Source: Bradyrhizobium sp. CCGB01 (GTDB taxonomy: Bacteria; Pseudomonadota; Alphaproteobacteria; Rhizobiales; Xanthobacteraceae). From it: 64,000 bases of DNA. Below the pieces are notes generated by a model, which was not told the DNA's origin, did no database searches, and saw only the letters and a program-made list of their open reading frames with translations. The stretch is taken from contig NZ_JANADK010000001.1 of the NCBI RefSeq assembly GCF_024199795.1, forward strand, positions 8,856,001 to 8,920,000, given 5' to 3'. This document shows, piece after piece, positions 33,742 through 44,634 of this stretch (positions are counted from its first letter, which is position 1; every line of letters begins with the position of its first letter). The translations under genes and the position numbers were made by a program.

Positions 33742-34626
33742 TCACGCAATGGCGGGAGTGATCAGCTCGTCGAGCTTCCGCTTGAGCGCGGCGCCATCGG
33801 ACAAGGCGCGGATCGGCGGACGCACGCGCAGCCAGCCTGCATCGCCGGTCTGCGCCGCCAGGATCGCCTTCAGCGTCGCGAGGAACGACGGTGTGTTCAG
33901 CACGACGTCGATCGCTGCTTTCATGCGCGCCTCGACATCCTTGCCCTCGACCATGCCCTTGACCAGTTCGGGCACGACGTTGGCCATGCCGCAGATGGTG
34001 CCTGCGCCGCCGGCGGCAATCGCGCGGGTGATGTCGGCTTCGTTGCCGACGGTGATGGCGAGCTCGGGAGCTGCGGCACGGAACGCCTGGAACTGCTTGA
34101 AGTCGCCGCTGGAGTCTTTCAGACCCGCGACGATCTTGCCGTAGCGCTTGCGCAGGTTGGCGGCGACCGTCGTCGGGATCGCGACGCCCGACACCTGCGG
34201 GATGTGATAGAGATAGGCGCGCAGGCGATCGTCGGCGACGCCATCGATGATCGCGGCAAAGGCATCCTCGACGCCTTCAGGGGTGACGCTGCGATCGAAG
34301 TAGGGCGGCAGATACAGCACGTGCCGCAGGCCGAGGCCGAGCACAGCGCGCGTCAATGCGATGCTGTCGGTGATCGCGGGAAAGCCGCCGCCGATGCCGA
34401 TGCGTTCCGGCGCGACACCGGCCTTGAGCACGGCTTCGATGGTCGCGACACGTTCGGTGACATTGAACGAGGTGCCCTCGCCGGTGGTGCCGAACAGCAC
34501 GACGCCATCGACGCCTTTGCCGAAGAGCTGCCTGGCGTGAGCCGCGAGCTTTGCGGAGTCCACGCTGCCGTCCGCCGCCAGCGGCGTTGCCGACGCCACC
34601 CAGAACCCGCGAATTACCTCCGTCAT
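33742..34626 (-). CDS. DapA-superfamily aldolase (2-keto acid type)
   Basis: The 294-residue protein has the pyruvate-aldolase hallmarks: VLFGTTGEG near residue 43, YLYHIPQVSG near 138, and the Schiff-base lysine in GLKDSSGD near 168. The arginine that marks true dihydrodipicolinate synthase is missing, so a catabolic sugar-acid or hydroxy-keto acid aldolase is likelier. It is divergent from an FAD-linked 2-hydroxyacid dehydrogenase and a GntR gene, with a candidate operator between. Together they suggest breakdown of one hydroxy acid. Confidence 0.88.
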   Translation of the reverse strand: MTEVIRGFWVASATPLAADGSVDSAKLAAHARQLFGKGVDGVVLFGTTGEGTSFNVTERVATIEAVLKAGVAPERIGIGGGFPAITDSIALTRAVLGLGLRHVLYLPPYFDRSVTPEGVEDAFAAIIDGVADDRLRAYLYHIPQVSGVAIPTTVAANLRKRYGKIVAGLKDSSGDFKQFQAFRAAAPELAITVGNEADITRAIAAGGAGTICGMANVVPELVKGMVEGKDVEARMKAAIDVVLNTPSFLATLKAILAAQTGDAGWLRVRPPIRALSDGAALKRKLDELITPAIA

Positions 34627-34718
34627 CTCACCACCCGTTGCTGCGGCCCCGGACTAAGCCTCTGATCTCGAAGGACCTTAGGGCGCAGTGTCGGACCTTG
34701 TTTTTGCTTTACTTTTCA

Positions 34719-34739
34719 TCTTGTACCTTACATACAAGA
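34719..34739. promoter_or_regulatory. Inverted repeat between aldolase and dehydrogenase genes, candidate GntR operator
   Basis: TCTTGTA (34719-34725) and TACAAGA (34733-34739) are exact reverse complements with a 7-base spacer. TTGTA/TACAA arms are typical of FCD-type GntR regulators, one of which is encoded at the end of this unit. The site is 67 bases before the dehydrogenase ATG. Confidence 0.6.
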
Positions 34740-34805
34740 CGGACGCAAATCCTTTCCGCCATCATGATGCGCCAGAGGCGCAACCAGATCCTGAGGAGGT
34801 CTCGC

Positions 34806-36218
34806 ATGAACATGGTGACCCCCATCGAGCGTCCCGACCAGGTGCTCGGCGCGCTGCGCGACAAGCTCGGCGCGGCCGCGGTGCTGATCGGCACCGACGT
34901 GCCCGCGCGCAATTGCAACGACTGGAGCGCGAGCCTGCCGCAAACCCCGCTGGCGGTGATCCGGCCGGTCGATGCGCAAGGCGTTGCCGATGCGATTGCG
35001 ACCTGCCGGCAGGCGCGCTTGCCCTTCGTGCCGCAGGGCGGCCTGACCGGGCTGTGCCGCGGCGCCTCGCCCGAAGCAGGCTGGGTCGCGATCTCGCTCG
35101 AGCGCATGACCGGCATCGAGGAGATCGATCGTGCGTCGGCGACGATGACGGTGAGATCAGGCACGCCGCTGGAGGCAATCCAGAAGGCCGCCGACGAAGC
35201 CGGCTTCTTCTTTCCGCTCGACCTCGGCTCGCGCGGCTCCTGCGCGATCGGCGGCAATCTCTCGACCAATGCCGGCGGCAACCGCGTGATCCGCTACGGC
35301 ATGACGCGCGAGCTGGTGCTCGGTCTCGAAGTGGTGCTGCCCGACGGCACCATCATCACCAGCCTCAACAAGCTGATGAAGAACAACGCGGGCTACGATT
35401 TGAAGCATCTCTTCATCGGCTCCGAAGGCACGCTCGGGATCATCACCCGCGTGGTGCTAAAACTGTTCCCGAAGCCGCGCTCGACCATGGCGGCGCTGTG
35501 CGCGCTGAAGGACTATGCCGCGGTGATCGCCCTGCTCGACGCGGCGCGAAGCGGGCTCGGCCCGCTGCTGTCGGCCTTCGAGGTGATGTGGCCGGACTAT
35601 TGGGCCGTGATCACGAATCGCGCCGGGGTGAAGCCTCCGGTCGCGGCAGGCCACGGTCTCTACGTGCTCGTCGAGGCGCAAGGCACCGACGAAAGCCTGG
35701 ATGCACCGCGCTTCCAGAACTGGCTCGAAGAGCTGATGGAGCGCGGGCTGCTGGCCGATGCCGCCGTGGCGCAATCGCTGGCACAAACGCAGGCGTTCTG
35801 GCGCGTGCGCGACATCTGCGCCGAGTTCGGTCAGGTGCTGGGGCCGCACATCTCCTACGACATCGGCCTTGCGGTGGCGCGGATGGACGAGTTCGTCACC
35901 CGCTGCAAGGCGGCGCTCGCCGATGGCATCAAGGGCTGCGAGAGCGTCTATTACGGCCATATCGGCGACGGCAATCTGCACCTCGTCTCCTGGGTCACCG
36001 GTCTTTCCGTCGAGCAGCAGCCGAAGGAAGAGATGGACGCGATCATCTACGGCCTCGTCCGCGAGCTGGGCGGCAGCGTCTCCGCCGAGCACGGCATCGG
36101 CACGCTGAAGAAGAAGTGGCTGGGTCACGCCCGCAGCGATGCCGAGATCGCGCTGATGCGGACGCTGAAGGCCGCGCTCGATCCCGATCATCTGCTCAAT
36201 CCCGGCAAGGTGATCTGA
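34806..36218 (+). CDS. FAD-linked 2-hydroxyacid dehydrogenase (GlcD/D-lactate dehydrogenase family)
   Basis: The 470-residue protein has an N-terminal FAD_binding_4 (PCMH) domain (PQGGLTGLCRGASPEAGW near residue 77; NLSTNAGGNRVIRYGMTREL near 155) and a C-terminal FAD-oxidase domain with YYGHIGDGNLHLVSW near 382 and SAEHGIGTLKKKW near 421. The family oxidises D-lactate, glycolate or D-2-hydroxyglutarate and passes electrons to a quinone or cytochrome. The ATG at 34806 follows GAGGAGGT. The GntR gene starts 8 bases after its stop. Confidence 0.92.
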   Translation: MNMVTPIERPDQVLGALRDKLGAAAVLIGTDVPARNCNDWSASLPQTPLAVIRPVDAQGVADAIATCRQARLPFVPQGGLTGLCRGASPEAGWVAISLERMTGIEEIDRASATMTVRSGTPLEAIQKAADEAGFFFPLDLGSRGSCAIGGNLSTNAGGNRVIRYGMTRELVLGLEVVLPDGTIITSLNKLMKNNAGYDLKHLFIGSEGTLGIITRVVLKLFPKPRSTMAALCALKDYAAVIALLDAARSGLGPLLSAFEVMWPDYWAVITNRAGVKPPVAAGHGLYVLVEAQGTDESLDAPRFQNWLEELMERGLLADAAVAQSLAQTQAFWRVRDICAEFGQVLGPHISYDIGLAVARMDEFVTRCKAALADGIKGCESVYYGHIGDGNLHLVSWVTGLSVEQQPKEEMDAIIYGLVRELGGSVSAEHGIGTLKKKWLGHARSDAEIALMRTLKAALDPDHLLNPGKVI

Positions 36219-36226
36219 GAGAGCCG

Positions 36227-36892
36227 ATGCGCTCCCTGAGGCTCGATACGCCGAAATCGTTGTCGCAGCGGGTGGTGCTGCGGCTGCGCCAGGCCATCAT
36301 CGACGGCGAGTTCGCGCTCGGCGCCGCCATCTCCGAGGAGATGGTGGCGAACTCCTTCGGCGTCAGCCGCACGCCGGTGCGCGAGGCGATGGGCCAGTTG
36401 CAGGCGCAGGGGCTCGTCGTGATCCGGCCGCAGGTCGGCAGTTTTGTGTTCACGCCGAGCGCGGAGGACATCAATGCGCTCTGCACCTTCAGGATCGCGC
36501 TCGAGCCCAAGGCCGCCGAGCTCGCCTTCCGCCACGATCGCGACGGTGCGGTCACGACGATGAGCGAGGCGATCGCGGCGATGGAGCCGGCGCTCGCGGC
36601 AAAGGACAATATCGGCTATGGCCGCGCCGATGCCGCCTTTCACGAGGGGCTGTTCGCGCATTGCGGCAACCGCTATCTCATCGAGTCCTATCAGCTCGTC
36701 TCCGGCCGCGTCGCCGCGCTGCGCACCAATTTGACCTCGCCGATCGACGTGCGCACCCGCTCGTCCTTCGAGGAGCATCGCAAGCTGCTCGATTTGTTCA
36801 CGCGCGGCGAGTTCGCCGCCTTCGAGGCGCTGATGACCACGCACATCACCAATTCGGGCGTGGTCTACGCCAAAGCATTAAAAGTGGATTGA
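36227..36892 (+). CDS. GntR-family (FCD) regulator
   Basis: The 221-residue protein has a FadR-type winged helix (residues about 10-75; SFGVSRTPVREAMGQLQAQG) and an all-helical FCD ligand domain with its metal-binding acidic and histidine positions (DAAFHEGLF, EEHRKLLDLF). It is the last gene of the dehydrogenase unit and probably controls it and the divergent aldolase through the TTGTA/TACAA palindrome. The ligand is likely the hydroxy acid or its keto product, which is inferred. Confidence 0.92.
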   Translation: MRSLRLDTPKSLSQRVVLRLRQAIIDGEFALGAAISEEMVANSFGVSRTPVREAMGQLQAQGLVVIRPQVGSFVFTPSAEDINALCTFRIALEPKAAELAFRHDRDGAVTTMSEAIAAMEPALAAKDNIGYGRADAAFHEGLFAHCGNRYLIESYQLVSGRVAALRTNLTSPIDVRTRSSFEEHRKLLDLFTRGEFAAFEALMTTHITNSGVVYAKALKVD

Positions 36893-36913
36893 GCGCTTCA
36901 GATTTTGCTTGTG

Positions 36914-36954
36914 CATGATCTCTCCGGAAAACCGCTTCACACTTTTCCGGATCA
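36914..36954. repeat. Short dispersed-type palindrome after the GntR gene
   Basis: TCCGGAAAA (36923-36931) pairs with TTTTCCGGA (36943-36951), extended by TGATC/GATCA outside. The GCATGATC...CCGGAAAA...TTTTCCGGATCA pattern is a familiar rhizobial intergenic repeat. It lies between converging genes and may act as a terminator. Confidence 0.7.
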
Positions 36955-36957
36955 GCT

Positions 36958-37122
36958 CTACCGCGCGTCGTTCGATCCCGGTCTGTCCAGGAAATCCAGT
37001 GCGGTGTTGATCTGCTCGAGCTGATGCTCGATCCTGTCGCGGTCCTCGACCGACGGCGCCTTCTCGAGCTGTTCGACGAGGCTCTGCTTTCGCAACAGCA
37101 AGTTCTCTATGACCGTACTCAC
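36958..37122 (-). CDS. Small helical hypothetical protein
   Basis: From GTG 37120-37122, preceded by GGGGAA, this encodes 54 residues that are highly charged and probably form a helical hairpin (STVIENLLLRKQSLVEQLEK, then EDRDRIEHQLEQINTALDFL). An ATG at 37149 would add nine residues. No function is known to me. The frame upstream of these starts is low in conservation features. It follows the EamA transporter gene by about 150 bases. Confidence 0.6.
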   Translation of the reverse strand: MSTVIENLLLRKQSLVEQLEKAPSVEDRDRIEHQLEQINTALDFLDRPGSNDAR

Positions 37123-37270
37123 AGCTTCCCCATCGCCAGAGGCGAACATCGAGGCAATATCAACACCCCGGACGTGAGCGCGCGCGGCAGGGCTCCGCGC
37201 AGGCCCTCCATCAGAATGTTCACGGAGACAGATGGTTCCTGCGGGTGAGCCACAACGCATGGGGATGGAA

Positions 37271-38227
37271 CTATCGCCGCAAGCTGGCCCAGACGCCGCC
37301 CAGGATCAGCAAGCCGCCGAGAAGGTGGATCAACTTCGGCGGCTCGCCCAGAATCGCAAAGGACAGCAGCGCGCTCGCGATCGGCCCGAGATAGAGCACG
37401 AGCGAGGTCCGCACCGAGCCGAACTTGCCGCCGAGCCAGGCAAAGCCGGCATAGGCGAGCAGGCCGGGAACGACCCCGGCGAAGACATAGGCCGAGAGCG
37501 CCTTGGTGCTGAAGACCTGGGCCGGCATCGCCCACATCTCCATGACCGCGAGCGGCAGCGAGAACAAGGCGCCGGCGCCCGAGAACAGGCTGATGCGCGC
37601 AAGCAGGGACGCCTTCGGTGCGGCACGCGATTGCAGCAGGGTGTAGCCGGACCAGCCGAGCATCGCGATCACGACGAGGCCGTCGCCCGAGGCTGTCTCC
37701 AGTTCGATCAGCGTCTGCGGATGGCCGCCGGAAATGATGAGCAATGCACCTGATAGCGCGAGTGCCGTGCCGAGCCATTGCAGCAGGCCGACGCGCTCCA
37801 TGCCGCGCATGGCAGAGATCAACAGCACGGTGATCGGCGACAGCGCCATGATCAGCGCGATGTGGATCGCCGTTGTCGAGACGCCCGCGGCGTAGACCGG
37901 ACCGCCGCACAGGAACATGCCCATGAAGCCGGCGGCAAGAACCGGCCAGATGTTCTTGCCGAGCGGCACGCGGCCGTCGCGGATCTCGGCGAGCGCAATC
38001 GGCGCGAGTCCGACGGCGACGATGCTCCAGCGAAAGAAGGCGAGCGCGAAGGGCGGCACAGAGCCCGCGAGCCCGCGCGCCAGAATCTGGTTGGAGGCCT
38101 GCGCGGTCGCCACCAGGACGAAGCCGATCAGCGCGATCGCGCCGAGCCAGGCGCCTGCGGACGATGCCGCGCCGGCGCTCGCTCCATGTCCGCCTTCAGA
38201 CGTTCCTTCAAAGGTCTCCAGGCCCAT
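37271..38227 (-). CDS. EamA/DMT-family transporter
   Basis: This 318-residue membrane protein has ten predicted transmembrane segments arranged as two EamA repeats (QILARGLAGSVPPFALAFFR in the first, GYTLLQSRAAPKASLLARIS in the second). DMT-family members export amino acids or metabolites, and the substrate is unknown. The N-terminal 25 residues are glycine/alanine-rich and uncertain; an internal start cannot be excluded. The 192 bases between it and the divergent radical-SAM gene hold no recognisable element. Confidence 0.9.
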   Translation of the reverse strand: MGLETFEGTSEGGHGASAGAASSAGAWLGAIALIGFVLVATAQASNQILARGLAGSVPPFALAFFRWSIVAVGLAPIALAEIRDGRVPLGKNIWPVLAAGFMGMFLCGGPVYAAGVSTTAIHIALIMALSPITVLLISAMRGMERVGLLQWLGTALALSGALLIISGGHPQTLIELETASGDGLVVIAMLGWSGYTLLQSRAAPKASLLARISLFSGAGALFSLPLAVMEMWAMPAQVFSTKALSAYVFAGVVPGLLAYAGFAWLGGKFGSVRTSLVLYLGPIASALLSFAILGEPPKLIHLLGGLLILGGVWASLRR

Positions 38228-38419
38228 GAACCAATCGAATATCCGATGCGTGCTCCGGTGAGAACCCGGAAGACGGCTTGCTTATGGGCATATGCGGCGG
38301 TTGCAATGCTCCCCCGGTCGAGATGATGCCCGCGAGCCCGGATTGCCGTTAGGGGAACCGCAATCTTTCACGCGTCCGTCGGTTGTATTCGCGGCCCCGC
38401 AGCCCTATGCGTAGGCGCC

Positions 38420-40439
<2,020 letters not shown>

Positions 40440-40441
<2 letters not shown>

Positions 40442-40460
40442 CGGGCGCTGCGCGCCTGCT
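40440..40460. terminator. Hairpin spanning both stop codons of two converging genes
   Basis: AGCGGGCGC and GCGCCTGCT pair (one G-U) around TGC. The stem includes bases of the TAG of the ygiQ-type gene and of the TAG of the opposite gene. No U-tract follows, so terminator activity is uncertain. Confidence 0.35.
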
Positions 40461-40752
40461 AGAGATCGAGCACGACCTCGCCCGACACGGCATCGGTGAC
40501 ACCGCGTCCGTTGCCCTGGTCCTCGAGCACCGACCTGAAACTGTCGAGCGTCTTGATCATCGCCGATCGCGCCGCGACCAGCGCATCCTGGCTGGACCAC
40601 GTGCCGATCAGGCAGAAGGTCTGCTCGCCGGTCTGGATGATGATTCCGCGCTCGAGGCCTGGCCATTTGGCCTTGCCGTTCCGGTGCGCGTCGAGGAAGG
40701 CGGCTTCCTCGCCCTGCTTCACCTTGAACTTCACCACATTATAAACTTGCAT
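40459..40752 (-). CDS. Antibiotic-biosynthesis-monooxygenase (ABM) fold small protein
   Basis: The 97-residue protein MQVYNVVKFKVKQGEEAAFL has the dimeric alpha-beta barrel pattern (first strand, E-rich helix, GIIIQTGEQTFCLIGTWSSQ strands, RSAMIKTLDSFRSVLEDQG helix). ABM-like proteins include monooxygenases and haem-degrading enzymes, but no cofactor motif is clear. GGAGG precedes the ATG at 40752 by 7 bases; a longer upstream frame has no support. Function unknown. Confidence 0.8.
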   Translation of the reverse strand: MQVYNVVKFKVKQGEEAAFLDAHRNGKAKWPGLERGIIIQTGEQTFCLIGTWSSQDALVAARSAMIKTLDSFRSVLEDQGNGRGVTDAVSGEVVLDL

Positions 40753-41149
40753 AATGCGCCTCCGAAAAATGGATTGATGAAAGCGGGCGCCGAGGTCGCG
40801 GCGAAAGGTGCAGATGGCCACCCGGCGATTGTTGCCCTCGCACGCAGCGCCGTCACCGTGACAAATCATCATCGCGACCGGGAAACCGCGCGCTGGCGAG
40901 ACGCAGTGCGTCCAAAACAAAAATGTCGAAAACAACCCCATGCACAGTAGACGGCATGTGCGAGATCAATGGGTTACGCGCTTTGCGGAGAACGTTGCCC
41001 CGTCGGGCAAAACAGGCGCATGATGGCATCATCGGCCGCGTGGGATAACGCGAGCCCGCACAGCTACTCCGTATCAATATTCTCCAGCTTTATACCGCAT
41101 CCGGCGCCCAGGCTGTTCGACGCGCCGACGCCGGTTGACCTTTGCCCCA
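40753..41149. other. Gene-free region between ABM-like and Rrf2 genes
   Basis: This roughly 400-base stretch holds the divergent promoters of the two flanking genes. I see no conserved small reading frame or hairpin of note. The Rrf2 operator lies at its right end. Confidence 0.6.
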
Positions 41150-41174
41150 TCATGTAACATATAGAGTTACATGA
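41150..41174. promoter_or_regulatory. Nine-bp-arm palindrome over the Rrf2 start codon, probable operator
   Basis: TCATGTAAC (41150-41158) and GTTACATGA (41166-41174) are exact reverse complements with a 7-base spacer. The right arm contains the ATG start (41171-41173). Its symmetry and position suit self-repression by the Rrf2 dimer encoded directly downstream. Confidence 0.75.
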
Positions 41175-41629
41175 CACGAGATAGCCGTTTGTCCGGCGTG
41201 CTCCACGTGCTGCTGCACATGGCGCAACAGCCGGGCCCCTTCACGTCCGAGACCCTGGCGAAGGCGATGGACACGAATCCCGTTGTGATCCGCCGCATCA
41301 TGGCGGGCCTGCGGGACCTCGGTTATGTCCACTCCGAGAAGGGACATGGCGGCGGCTGGACGCTGGCCTGCGACCTTTCGAATGTGACGCTGCGCGACGT
41401 CTACACCGCGCTCGGCAGTCCCACGCTGCTGGCCATGGGCAACAGGACGGAAGCGCCAGGCTGCCTCGTCGAGCAGGCCGTCAACGCCGCGCTCGATCAG
41501 GCCTTTCACGATGCAGAGGCGCTGCTGCTGTCGCGCCTCGGCGAGGTGACGCTGGCGATACTGGCCGACGACTTTCGCAGGCGCCTCGGGTCCCGAAAAC
41601 TCCAAGGCATGAGCGCGCATCACGCGTGA
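41171..41629 (+). CDS. Rrf2-family transcriptional regulator
   Basis: The 152-residue protein begins [19 protein letters not shown], like YwnA-type Rrf2 regulators. It has a winged helix ([20 protein letters not shown], wing [13 protein letters not shown]) and a helical C-terminus. Only two cysteines are present (one in LACDL, one in APGCLVEQ), so the three-cysteine cluster of IscR/NsrR is absent. A single-cysteine or metabolite switch is likelier. It overlaps the methyltransferase start (GTGA), so the pair is one operon controlled by the palindrome. Confidence 0.92.
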   Translation: MTRDSRLSGVLHVLLHMAQQPGPFTSETLAKAMDTNPVVIRRIMAGLRDLGYVHSEKGHGGGWTLACDLSNVTLRDVYTALGSPTLLAMGNRTEAPGCLVEQAVNAALDQAFHDAEALLLSRLGEVTLAILADDFRRRLGSRKLQGMSAHHA

Positions 41630-42339
41630 TCGGCTCCATTCAACAGGACAACATCGTGACCGACATTCAAAACGCGTTCGTCGATCCGCAAATGGTGGCG
41701 AAATACACGGAAGGACCGCCGCGGTTCGTGCCTGGCTACAATTCCATGCTGTCCATGGCGGCGATCCTTCTCGCCGAGCGCGCGCGCGACGATGCGCGGA
41801 TCCTCGTCCTCGGCGCCGGCGGCGGCCTGGAGCTGAAGACCTTTGCGCAAGCACAGCCCTGCTGGAGCTTCGACGGCGTGGACCCATCCGCGGCGATGCT
41901 GGGCCTTGCAAGGCAGACCCTGGGATCGCTCGCACCGCGCGCGCGTCTTCACCAGGGTTACGTCGACGATGCGCCGGAAGGACCATTTGACGGCGCCACC
42001 TGCCTGCTGACCCTCCACTTCGTCGATGTCGCGGAGCGGCGTCGCATCGCCTCGGAAATCCGCCGCCGCCTCAGGCCGCGCGCGCCCTTCGTGGTCGCGC
42101 ATTTGAGCGCTCCCGACGGCGACGAGGAACGCCCGCTGTGGCTGTCGCGATACTCCGCGTTCCTGGCGTTCTCCGGCGTCGAGCCGGAGAAGGCAGCAGC
42201 CGCACGGAACGCAGTCACCAACCATCTGGAAATCCTCACGCCCGCGCAGGATGAGGCGATCCTGCGCGAGGCCGGGTTCTCCGGGCCAAGTCTGTTCTAT
42301 ACCGGCTTCACTTTCCGCGGCTGGGTGGCCTACGCGTGA
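41626..42339 (+). CDS. Class I SAM-dependent methyltransferase
   Basis: The 237-residue reading starts at GTG 41626, overlapping the Rrf2 stop; GTG 41656 ([11 protein letters not shown]) is an equally good start giving 227 residues. Motif I is [16 protein letters not shown] and motif [11 protein letters not shown]. The [20 protein letters not shown] region resembles the UbiE/trans-aconitate group. The substrate is unknown. As it is controlled by its own Rrf2 repressor, it may modify a toxic small molecule; this is inferred. Confidence 0.9.
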   Translation: MIGSIQQDNIVTDIQNAFVDPQMVAKYTEGPPRFVPGYNSMLSMAAILLAERARDDARILVLGAGGGLELKTFAQAQPCWSFDGVDPSAAMLGLARQTLGSLAPRARLHQGYVDDAPEGPFDGATCLLTLHFVDVAERRRIASEIRRRLRPRAPFVVAHLSAPDGDEERPLWLSRYSAFLAFSGVEPEKAAAARNAVTNHLEILTPAQDEAILREAGFSGPSLFYTGFTFRGWVAYA

Positions 42340-42505
42340 GGCGCCATGGCTTCATCAATACGCCGGGCATTCATGCAAAGCCGGTTACGCCAGGGCGTGC
42401 AGTCATCATTCGTAGCTCGCGACAAAAGCCGCGTCCGCTCTGCCCTCAAAACCGGACATCGCCAGTTCGCTCCTGCGAATCGGCAAAGGGCCGAAAGGCG
42501 ACTTT

Positions 42506-43138
42506 TCAAAACGCGAAGTTCACTATATCGGCCAGATAGTGTCCAAGAACTGCAGGCCAAAGCGCCGCGGATCGGCGGTACAACATCATCAACAAGCCAC
42601 CTGTCACCATAGCCGCGCCAATATTCCCGAAACCCGTCCACCAGTGAAAGGCTCCAAACAAAAATGAGGTTGCGAGAACCAAGGCATAGCCGTCATCCAA
42701 ATAGCTCTGGAGCAGATGACGCGCACAGCGGCGGAATACGATCTCCTCACTTAAGGCGACTAGCCCAAGACCAAAAAAGGTATCGACGACATGTAGCCAG
42801 CCTTGCACTTCAGGATATGCCCCGAGCACTGTCGCAGGCAGGACTCCATTAATGGTTCGTTGGATCCAACCGCCCCAATAGTGGTCCACGAGGACAATGC
42901 CGACAATCCAGATGGTCACTTCCCATCGCGCTATTCGAAGTGGTTCAAGTCGGAAGGCTATCTTCCGCGCAGCAGGTATGGCGGACAGAACTGCCAAGGC
43001 CCCGAGGCGGCCTGCGTAATCCCAGACGATCCATGCTGCCGGATCGGATTGTTGCAGTCTGACAATTTGTGACACAACCATTGGGAAAAGGGCCGCCGCG
43101 AACCAGAGAGGCGTGGGTATCGAGCGAGCCATCATCAT
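42506..43138 (-). CDS. CPBP-family (Rce1-like) intramembrane protease
   Basis: The 210-residue membrane protein has the CPBP motifs: EEIVFR (Glu131, Glu132, Arg136), a histidine in FGAFHWWTG (His165) and HYLADIVNF near the end (His200). These are the metal-site residues of glutamic-type CAAX-like proteases, which in bacteria often serve immunity or peptide maturation. The gene looks AT-richer than its neighbours, has no operon partner, and sits in poorly coding DNA, so horizontal origin is plausible. Three adjacent ATG codons (43138-43130) leave the start uncertain. Confidence 0.82.
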   Translation of the reverse strand: MMMARSIPTPLWFAAALFPMVVSQIVRLQQSDPAAWIVWDYAGRLGALAVLSAIPAARKIAFRLEPLRIARWEVTIWIVGIVLVDHYWGGWIQRTINGVLPATVLGAYPEVQGWLHVVDTFFGLGLVALSEEIVFRRCARHLLQSYLDDGYALVLATSFLFGAFHWWTGFGNIGAAMVTGGLLMMLYRRSAALWPAVLGHYLADIVNFAF

Positions 43139-43483
43139 GTATCTTTTAGCGCGGCTAATACATTCACCGCAATGCGGCCTAGCGAGCAGGGCACGCCCGC
43201 TTCGGGTCAAAAGCAGCTGTCAGGCGGTGGCGGGCTTCTCTCAAAGAGCGGGCATGACATGGCTCTCGTGGTGTTCAGCTCAGGGCCTAACAGACCATCT
43301 TGCGTGACCAGGTACGGTCTGCTCTCGGACGCGACGTGAGCGGCGGCCTTCTCGGTACGTGGGGGAGCATCACCGGCGTTAACCCTGTCGGCAAATGAAT
43401 CGCCATGGGTCGGCAGCCGTCGACAAGTTGCCTTATTGGCGCGGACAATTTTCAGCGGCACTAACCGAGGTTAGAGGCGCATT
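43139..43483. other. Gene-free stretch in the decayed region
   Basis: About 345 bases between the CPBP gene and a small hypothetical gene. Open frames here are short, proline/arginine-rich shadows. No hairpin, mobile-element end or RNA gene was recognised. Confidence 0.5.
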
Positions 43484-43978
43484 ATGCTGAGAATGGCGTT
43501 GCTGGGCCTCCTTATCCTGCTGAGTGTAGGAGTGCTGTCAGCAATGGAGCTGAGAGCCCCACCGCGTCGCGCAGTCGCGATCGTTCAGCCACCTGCCGAG
43601 CAGGACGCAGGCATTTCCGCTTCACATGGCGCGCTGGCGAAGGCCGATCGCCTCGAAGTTGTTGCTGTAAGCCGCGAGATGCCGGCACAGGCTGCTTTGG
43701 TCGAGGACCGCGTTGCTCTGCCAGAAGGCATCCATATCGGTAATACCGGTTCGTCCGAGCCGAAGCCTGTCGCCCGTCATCGGCACAATTCGAAGAAGAT
43801 CGCGACCGCTGAGCATCCAAAACCCAGGCCCAAGCCCACGCCGAAACCAAAGGCAACCGTCGCCAAGCGAACTGACAATGTCCGGAGTTCAAAGGTTGCC
43901 AGCGATACCGAGCCCTGTCGGCTCAAGGCGTTTGGTGGCTTGCGCAAGGCATTGAATTCGACCGGTTGCGAAATCTGA
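43484..43978 (+). CDS. Hypothetical protein with N-terminal membrane anchor and basic Pro/Lys tail
   Basis: The 164 residues begin MLRMALLGLLILLSVGVLSA, a signal peptide or anchor. A disordered middle follows, then a lysine/proline-rich stretch (HPKPRPKPTPKPKATVAKRT) and a short ending with two cysteines (PCRLKAFGGLRKALNSTGCE). TonB-like Pro-Lys spacing is present but no TonB domain follows. Function unknown. It is a single gene in a poorly coding area. Confidence 0.6.
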   Translation: MLRMALLGLLILLSVGVLSAMELRAPPRRAVAIVQPPAEQDAGISASHGALAKADRLEVVAVSREMPAQAALVEDRVALPEGIHIGNTGSSEPKPVARHRHNSKKIATAEHPKPRPKPTPKPKATVAKRTDNVRSSKVASDTEPCRLKAFGGLRKALNSTGCEI

Positions 43979-44137
43979 GGACGCCTCTGCGCGTGGCAGA
44001 TCGAATGATCTGAGCTCGTGGTCCGCTGCAGGGCAGAAGCACCATCCAGTTCGCTTGCTTGGAGCATCCTGTCTGCTCCGCCCAGCAGACCCATCGCGGC
44101 ACGATCTCAACGTCGCTTTCGGGGTCAGAAGCGGAAG

Positions 44138-44634
44138 TTAGACTATTCGATCACCTCGTCCGCAAACGCCAGAAGGGCGGAGGATTTCGAGACGTTTCGC
44201 GCCGAAGTCATCGGGAACCATGGTTGCAACACCCGTCATGTTGCCGCTTGGTCGCGACAGGCTTTGCACGAGGCCGAGCCCCACGGGATCGGCGACAGCC
44301 ACGAAAACAATCGGAATGATGGAGGTTGCTGATTTCAGGGCTTGCGCGGCCAGCGGTCCCGGGGCGACGAGCACATCGGGAGTTAAGGCGATGAGCTCGG
44401 CGGCTAAAGCTGACGTGCGATCGGGGCGTAACGATATTCGACAAGCAGGTTCTTGCCCTCGATCCAACCCTTCTCCCTTAACCCGCTGAGCCATGCGGCG
44501 TGAACGGCGTCGCGCGCCGGATCATCTGCCCAAATGCCAAGGAAACCCATCCGCCGAGGCTTCCCTTGTGCATGCAAATGCCTCGGCTGAACCAGCAGCG
44601 CCGCAGTGCCCGCCAGGAACTCCCGCCGCTTCAT
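44138..44634 (-). pseudogene. Frameshifted, truncated ABC-type substrate-binding protein gene (ABC_sub_bind family)
   Basis: A good start (ATG 44634 after GAGG) encodes a Tat-like leader MKRREFLAGTAALLVQPRHL and the family N-terminus (GFLGIWADDPARDAVHAAWL, KGWIEGKNLLVEYRYA). The frame then stops near 44404. The matching continuation (ALAAELIALTPDVLVAPGPL, then IIPIVFVAVADPVGLGLVQS and MVPDDFGAKRLEIL) is in another frame to about 44170. Several residues normally between VEYRYA and LAAEL are missing, so a small deletion shifted the frame. The C-terminal half is absent. This is a decayed gene. Confidence 0.8.

Noticed and set aside
43207..43461. 84-codon minus-strand frame in the decayed region
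   Set aside because: No conserved feature, no ribosome site and low-complexity ends; treated as non-coding.
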